Of a DNA stretch of 8,558 nucleotides, positions 5,254 through 8,558 are shown piece by piece. The first letter of the stretch is position 1. The number at the start of each line of letters is the position of its first letter. The stretch is from assembly GCA_937916025.1 (NCBI GenBank), contig CALGGX010000387.1, positions 1 to 8,558 on the forward strand, in the 5' to 3' direction. The notes under the pieces are model-generated. The model ran no database searches and was not told the DNA's origin. It saw nothing but the letters and a program-made list of their open reading frames with translations. The stretch is from an uncultured Selenomonadales bacterium. Its GTDB lineage: Bacteria > Bacillota_C > Negativicutes > Selenomonadales > Selenomonadaceae. The translations under genes and the position numbers were made by a program.

Positions 5254-6585
5254 ATGAAAGATTATCCCTGGTATTTGAAGTTGAAATTCTTGGTTTGCGC
5301 CGGCTTCGGCGTATTCATGTTCATCTTCCCCGTGCCCGACGGCGAAACGACTTCGACCGGCGTCAACATCCTCGTCCAACTCCTCGACGACTTCGTGCGC
5401 GAGAACTTCCATTGGTCACTCTTCGCAGTTGTTGCGATCTCCGCGCTCGGCGCATTGCTCTGCCAATTCAAACCGCCCGCGTTCGTCACGCGCATCGATT
5501 GGCTCCGCGATCTCTTCTGCACTTCGGTGCCGTATCTGATCACGCGCCTGTTTGCATTCTTCGTCATGATCTGCGTCACTTTCGAGATCGGACCGGAAGT
5601 CATTCGCTCCGAGGATATCGGCTTGCAAATGGCGTCTCTGTCTTACACTCTGATCGCGCTCGCGTTCGTATTGAGCTTCGTACTGCCGTTCCTGACCGAG
5701 TCCGGCATCATGGAATTTACCGGCATCATTCTTAAACCGCTCATTCGTCCGCTGTTTCGAGTGCCCGGACGCGCGAGCGTCGATCTGATCACGTCGTGGC
5801 TCGCGTCGTCGAATACCGCCGTTCTGATCACTGCCGAACAGTACCGCGCGGGATATTATTCCATGCGAGAGTCTGCAACTATCATGACCAACTTCTCGCT
5901 CGTGTCGATCCCGTTCTGCATGGTCGTTGCCGAAACCCTGAAACTCAGCGAATATTTCGTGCCGATGTATGCGATCGTCACCGGCATCGGCATGTTCATT
6001 GCAATCATCTCGCCGCGCTTTTGGCCGCTCGGTACCATCCCAGACTCTTACGCCGTCGAGAAGAAGATCAACGAAGACGTGCCGCAAAATATTTCGCTGT
6101 TTGATTGGGCGGTACAGGGCGCGCTCGAGCGCATCAAACTCTTCAAACTCGACATGGCACTCGCCAGCGGCGGCATCATGGCGGTCGGCATCATTTTCGA
6201 TCTGATCCCGATCGTCATTGCATGGGGCACGGTCGGCACTTATCTCGCCGGCGAAACTTCCATCTTCCAATGGCTGTCTTATCCGATGGGCATGTATTTG
6301 AGTTTGCTGAATGTCGAAGACGCATTTCAAATGGCTCCCGCGACTCTCGTCGGCTTCATCGACATGTTCATTCCGTGTTTGATCACCAGCGTCGACGCGC
6401 CTATTAAAACGCGCTTCATCGTCGCCGTTCTCTCGCTCGTGCAGATCATCTACCTGACCGAAGTCGGCTCGATCATCGTCAAGGCGAACGTCGGGCTCGA
6501 CATCAAACGACTCTTCGGCATCTTCCTCGAACGCACTCTCATCTCATTGCCGATCATCGTCTTCTTCGCCAACATGATGTTCTGA
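5254..6585 (+). CDS. yjiH: YjiH-family membrane protein with nucleoside-recognition (gate) domain
   Basis: This 443-residue polytopic inner-membrane protein has about nine to ten hydrophobic segments, roughly at residues 11-26, 54-71, 93-111, 128-147, 214-228, 236-254, 305-332, 362-380, 388-405 and 421-441. The central stretch around 157-216, including FRVPGRASVDLITSWLASSNTAVL, is the gate-domain region of the long YjiH family. These proteins are thought to move small solutes, but no substrate is established. The ATG at 5254 has a strong GGAGG 8 bases upstream; an in-frame ATG at 5176 would add 26 unconserved residues with no ribosome site. Codon use is visibly richer in GTC, CTC and ATC than in the polysaccharide genes, which suggests better expression or a different history. 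Its last 42 bases overlap the convergent HExxH gene. Family call firm, function open. Confidence 0.85.
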   Translation: MKDYPWYLKLKFLVCAGFGVFMFIFPVPDGETTSTGVNILVQLLDDFVRENFHWSLFAVVAISALGALLCQFKPPAFVTRIDWLRDLFCTSVPYLITRLFAFFVMICVTFEIGPEVIRSEDIGLQMASLSYTLIALAFVLSFVLPFLTESGIMEFTGIILKPLIRPLFRVPGRASVDLITSWLASSNTAVLITAEQYRAGYYSMRESATIMTNFSLVSIPFCMVVAETLKLSEYFVPMYAIVTGIGMFIAIISPRFWPLGTIPDSYAVEKKINEDVPQNISLFDWAVQGALERIKLFKLDMALASGGIMAVGIIFDLIPIVIAWGTVGTYLAGETSIFQWLSYPMGMYLSLLNVEDAFQMAPATLVGFIDMFIPCLITSVDAPIKTRFIVAVLSLVQIIYLTEVGSIIVKANVGLDIKRLFGIFLERTLISLPIIVFFANMMF

Positions 6586-7110
6586 TTGGCAGAGATACTC
6601 CGCAAACACGCTCTCAAAATCCATGCTCTCGCCCGTGAACTGATAGTAATACGCGTCCATCTCGACGATACTTAAATCATACGGCACCTGTTTCTGATCT
6701 TCCATTACGCGCCGAATGAGCTCCGAACCGCCGCGCGAACGCAGAAATTCAAACTGATCGGCGTGCCGACACTCGTGTATGACGATCGCCTGAACGAATT
6801 CCATTCCATCGAAAATGCCGTACTCCGTCAAACCTCTTTGAATTGTCGACAGACTGAAAAAAATTATGCCGTCGAAGTCGGTCACGTCATCGATAAATGC
6901 CGACGTAATTGCGGTTACGTTCTGACTGTCGAGCCCGCTCATGTTTTGCGCATTCTGCTGAACATCAATGATTTCTTGCGGCAGTTCGTCGACGATGCAA
7001 ATTTCGTAATTCTGCCGGAGATACTCATCCAAAGTCTTGTCGATGATTTTCATGATGAACTCGTCGGTGATAATTCGTTTCCGAAACCATCTCGAAATTG
7101 CATCGAACAT
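6544..7110 (-). CDS. Small HExxH zincin-like putative metallopeptidase
   Basis: This 188-residue soluble protein has no signal peptide or membrane segment. Residues 106-120 read VQAIVIHECRHADQF, placing HECRH (His112, Glu113, His116) in a helix as in zinc metallopeptidases. A plausible third ligand is Glu150 in IVEMDAYYYQ, resembling the E-x-x-A helix of M78/ImmA- and SprT-like zincins. The N-terminal half has no motif I recognise. The ATG at 7110 follows GGAGGG by 6 bases; an upstream in-frame start would add 22 unlikely residues. It is divergent from the TerD-family pair, sharing a gap of about 90 bases, so common regulation is possible. The acidic tail GEEDDDRQ is encoded antisense to the YjiH 3' end, which may mean the C-terminus was extended by read-through into the neighbour. 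Zinc binding and proteolysis are inferred from the motif only. Confidence 0.7.
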   Translation of the reverse strand: MFDAISRWFRKRIITDEFIMKIIDKTLDEYLRQNYEICIVDELPQEIIDVQQNAQNMSGLDSQNVTAITSAFIDDVTDFDGIIFFSLSTIQRGLTEYGIFDGMEFVQAIVIHECRHADQFEFLRSRGGSELIRRVMEDQKQVPYDLSIVEMDAYYYQFTGESMDFESVFAEYLCQSEHHVGEEDDDRQ

Positions 7111-7131
7111 GTCAATCCCTCCATGCTGCCG

Positions 7132-7137
7132 ATTATA
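7132..7137 (-). promoter_or_regulatory. Perfect -10 hexamer upstream of the HExxH gene
   Basis: TATAAT on the minus strand (7137-7132) lies 9 bases before GGAGGG and 21 bases before the ATG at 7110. No good -35 is found 16-18 bases upstream, so the site is weak, activator-dependent or accidental. Confidence 0.3.
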
Positions 7138-7189
7138 TCCGAAGCGCGACGTTGACGGTCGCTTGCCGGACGACAAAAATTTTTTTTAA

Positions 7190-7197
7190 GAGGTGAT
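7190..7197 (+). promoter_or_regulatory. Ribosome binding site repeated before both TerD-family genes
   Basis: GAGGTGAT lies 5 bases before the first TerD-family ATG. The same eight bases occur at 8210-8217 before the second, exactly 1020 bases on, followed by near-identical spacers and ATGGCAATCA. The second copy contains the TGA stop of the first gene. The gene pair therefore arose by a tandem duplication that included the translation signal, and the two are translated as a unit. Confidence 0.7.
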
Positions 7198-7202
7198 CAT
7201 TT

Positions 7203-8216
7203 ATGGCAATCAGTTTAGCGAAGGGGCAGAAAATCAAATTGGCGCAGGGCAATGCGAATCTCGGCAAAATCATTGTCGGGCTCGGTTGGACGGCAGGGCA
7301 GGGAGTCGATCTCGACGCCGCCGCATTTCTGCTCCGCGCGGACGGTAAAATTTCTGCCGATGAAGACTTTGTATTTTACAATCAGCCGAAGCGAAAACAA
7401 AATTTCGGCAAAGTACGCGGCGCATACATCCGAATCATCGACGAACAAAACGATCGGGAACTGCTTCGATTTGATCTCGGCAATAAATTTTCGGTCGAAA
7501 CGGCGGTCGTGGTCGGAAAGATTTATCGCCGTCGGGGGCAATGGAATTTCAGCGCAATCGGCGAAGGCTTCAGCGGCGGTCTTGCCGCACTCTGCAGAAA
7601 TTTCGGCGTCAATGTTTCGAGCGACAATCAAAACGCGAGTTCGGCGAGTCCGACTGCTGCATCAAAAATGCCGTCGGAGATCGTAATGCAAAAATGGGAG
7701 CAGATCGAGCTCGCAAAATCCGGCGACACTTACGCTTCGATCATCTTCGAGTTCGACGCGAAAACCTCCAACTACTGTTCTTTCACTTGTCTTTCGGTAA
7801 ATCCGCCGCGCTTCTACTGCGTTTACGATGCCGAAACTTCGTGGGGCGATCGAATGACGCATTTCATGCCGGAAGACAACGATCTCGGTTTTTTCAATCG
7901 CGCACCGTACATTGCAAAAGACAGCGGCAGAGACATCATTCGACTTAACGGCAAGTTCGCCGACAAATTCAACCACATCGTCATTTGCGTCGATAAAGTT
8001 TACAACGATTGGATCGAAATGAACGGCGTTTTGCGGATCAAATGCCCGGGCAATCCCGATCTCGTCATCAATCTCGACGAGAGCAACAAAGAATATCGTT
8101 GCGTGCTTGCGGCGATTGACAATATCGGCGGCACGTTCAAGGTTGAGAAAATCGTCAAGTTTTACGCCAATGATGACGGCATAATCAATGATTTTTTTTC
8201 TGATATTGCGAGGTGA
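7203..8216 (+). CDS. TerD-family protein fused to a TerA-like domain, with an internal TerD deletion
   Basis: This 337-residue protein has an N-terminal TerD domain (1-138) starting MAISLAKGQKIKLAQGN, with VGLGW (25-29), VDLDAAAFLL (35-44) and DEDFVFYN (53-60). It then jumps to KRKQNFGKVRGAYIRI (63-78), skipping about 48 residues that TerD proteins, including the next gene, have between these points. The missing block holds the Gly/Asp-rich loop linked to Ca2+ binding in TerD and a core strand. After a Ser/Ala linker (139-158) comes a domain resembling TerA: LGFFNRAPYIAKDSGRD (228-244), WIEMNGVLRIKCPGNPDLVI (270-289), then a Cys-Val-Leu-Ala-Ala region near 300 and KVEKIVKFYANDDG near the end. 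Ter proteins act in the cytosol in tellurite, phage and stress resistance. The ATG at 7203 has GAGGTGAT 5 bases upstream. The next TerD gene starts 6 bases after its stop. Family certain; TerA-like assignment moderate. Confidence 0.85.
   Translation: MAISLAKGQKIKLAQGNANLGKIIVGLGWTAGQGVDLDAAAFLLRADGKISADEDFVFYNQPKRKQNFGKVRGAYIRIIDEQNDRELLRFDLGNKFSVETAVVVGKIYRRRGQWNFSAIGEGFSGGLAALCRNFGVNVSSDNQNASSASPTAASKMPSEIVMQKWEQIELAKSGDTYASIIFEFDAKTSNYCSFTCLSVNPPRFYCVYDAETSWGDRMTHFMPEDNDLGFFNRAPYIAKDSGRDIIRLNGKFADKFNHIVICVDKVYNDWIEMNGVLRIKCPGNPDLVINLDESNKEYRCVLAAIDNIGGTFKVEKIVKFYANDDGIINDFFSDIAR
7318..7345 (+). repeat. 28-bp perfect direct repeat shared by the two TerD-family genes
   Basis: Positions 7318-7345 are identical to 8338-8365. 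The offset is 1020 bases, the same as between the two ATG codons, so no insertion or deletion separates the first 48 codons of the genes. A second shared run of about 16 bases (GTCGGGCTCGGTTGGA) lies upstream of each copy. Identity this long between otherwise diverged genes suggests recent gene conversion or strong constraint on the VDLD-x-AAFLLRADG segment. Confidence 0.6.
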
Positions 8217-8222
8217 TTATTA

Positions 8223-8558
8223 ATGGCAATCAAACTGTCGAAGGGGCAGAAGATCGATCTGACGAAAAGCAATCCTCTGCTGAACAAAGTGCTCGTCGGG
8301 CTCGGTTGGAAGGCGGGCTCGAATGTCGATCTCGATACCGCCGCATTTCTGCTCCGCGCGGACGGACGTGTCGAAAGCGATGAAGATTTTGTGTTTTACG
8401 GCAATCTTCGACACAAGAGCGGAGCGGTTGAGCACAGCGGCGACAGCACAACCGGCGGCTCCGGCGATGTCGAGCAGATCAGAATTGATCTCGGACGCGT
8501 TCCGGCGGATGTTGAGAAGATCGACTTCACGGCGACGATCTACGAAGCGAAATCTCGA
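8223..8558 (+). CDS. terD: TerD-family protein (N-terminal part, cut by window end)
   Basis: The first 112 codons are present. They begin MAIKLSKGQKIDLTKSNP, then VGLGW, VDLDTAAFLLRADG, DEDFVFYGNL, the loop HSGDSTTGGSGDVEQIRIDL, VPADVEKIDF and TIYEAKSR. This is the standard TerD order and includes the Gly/Asp-rich loop missing from the gene before it. The family loop usually reads GDN-x-TG-x-G-x-GDDE; here the Asn is Ser and one Asp is Val, so Ca2+ affinity may be altered. The ATG is 6 bases after the first gene's stop with GAGGTGAT overlapping that stop, so the two are co-translated. The rest of the protein and any further ter genes lie beyond the window. Confidence 0.88.
   Translation, partial: MAIKLSKGQKIDLTKSNPLLNKVLVGLGWKAGSNVDLDTAAFLLRADGRVESDEDFVFYGNLRHKSGAVEHSGDSTTGGSGDVEQIRIDLGRVPADVEKIDFTATIYEAKSR

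Noticed and set aside
5416..6330. Minus-strand open frame of 304 codons opposite the YjiH-family gene
   Set aside because: The product is dominated by Asp, Arg, His and Glu, as expected from reading hydrophobic codons backwards, and has no ribosome site.
7152..7180. TTGACG...AAAAAT as a promoter for the first TerD-family gene
   Set aside because: The -35 matches five of six, but the -10 matches only four of six in an A/T run, so it cannot be separated from chance.
8192..8199. T8 run near the end of the first TerD-family gene as a phase-variation tract
   Set aside because: It is short, AT-rich and 15 bases before the stop, so slippage would change only the last few residues. It may be ordinary sequence.
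1..8558. CRISPR arrays, tRNA or rRNA genes, insertion sequences, riboswitches
   Set aside because: No regularly spaced repeats, cloverleaf-like segments, transposase motifs or terminal inverted repeats were seen on either strand.

Overview
The window looks like bacterial chromosome of moderate GC with Shine-Dalgarno-led genes. The gene families fit a Bacillota lineage, and the surface-sugar genes would suit a diderm such as the Negativicutes. That placement is an inference from gene families, not from a marker gene. No RNA genes, CRISPR arrays, transposases or insertion sequences are visible, and no gene-free stretch exceeds about 150 bases.

Positions 1-5107 hold a surface-polysaccharide cluster read leftward on the minus strand. 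In transcription order it contains a GT4-type glycosyltransferase, a class I SAM methyltransferase, a WbpA-type UDP-GlcNAc 6-dehydrogenase, a non-hydrolysing UDP-GlcNAc 2-epimerase, and a Gfo/Idh/MocA oxidoreductase of the UDP-sugar 3-dehydrogenase kind. The last three are three of the five enzyme types used to make UDP-ManNAc(3NAc)A-like diaminouronic acids. The oxidoreductase loses recognisable homology halfway through. About ten bases further on lies the C-terminal tail of a short-chain dehydrogenase on the opposite strand, which suggests a recombination or assembly junction.

The main discovery is in the methyltransferase. Its N-terminal 41 codons (3826-3703) and the remainder (3692-3103) are in different frames on either side of a run of ten G. 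Nine or twelve G would join them into an intact protein of about 240 residues. This is the structure of a phase-variable contingency gene, captured here in the OFF state. Just downstream is an exact consensus sigma-A promoter (TTGACA, 17 bp, TATAAT). It should keep the sugar-nucleotide genes transcribed whatever the state of the methyltransferase, and it also argues for a later start of the dehydrogenase. The glycosyltransferase promoter has an A11 tract in a short 15-bp spacer and could itself be length-tunable.

Divergent from this cluster, a YjiH-family inner-membrane protein with a nucleoside-recognition (gate) domain runs rightward (5254-6585). It overlaps by 42 bases the convergent 3' end of a small HExxH protein (6544-7110, minus). 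Divergent from that, at the right edge, are two tandem TerD-family genes with matching ribosome binding sites. The first is a TerD-TerA-like fusion lacking about 48 residues from the middle of its TerD domain, including the conserved Gly/Asp-rich loop. The second, cut by the window end, keeps that block.
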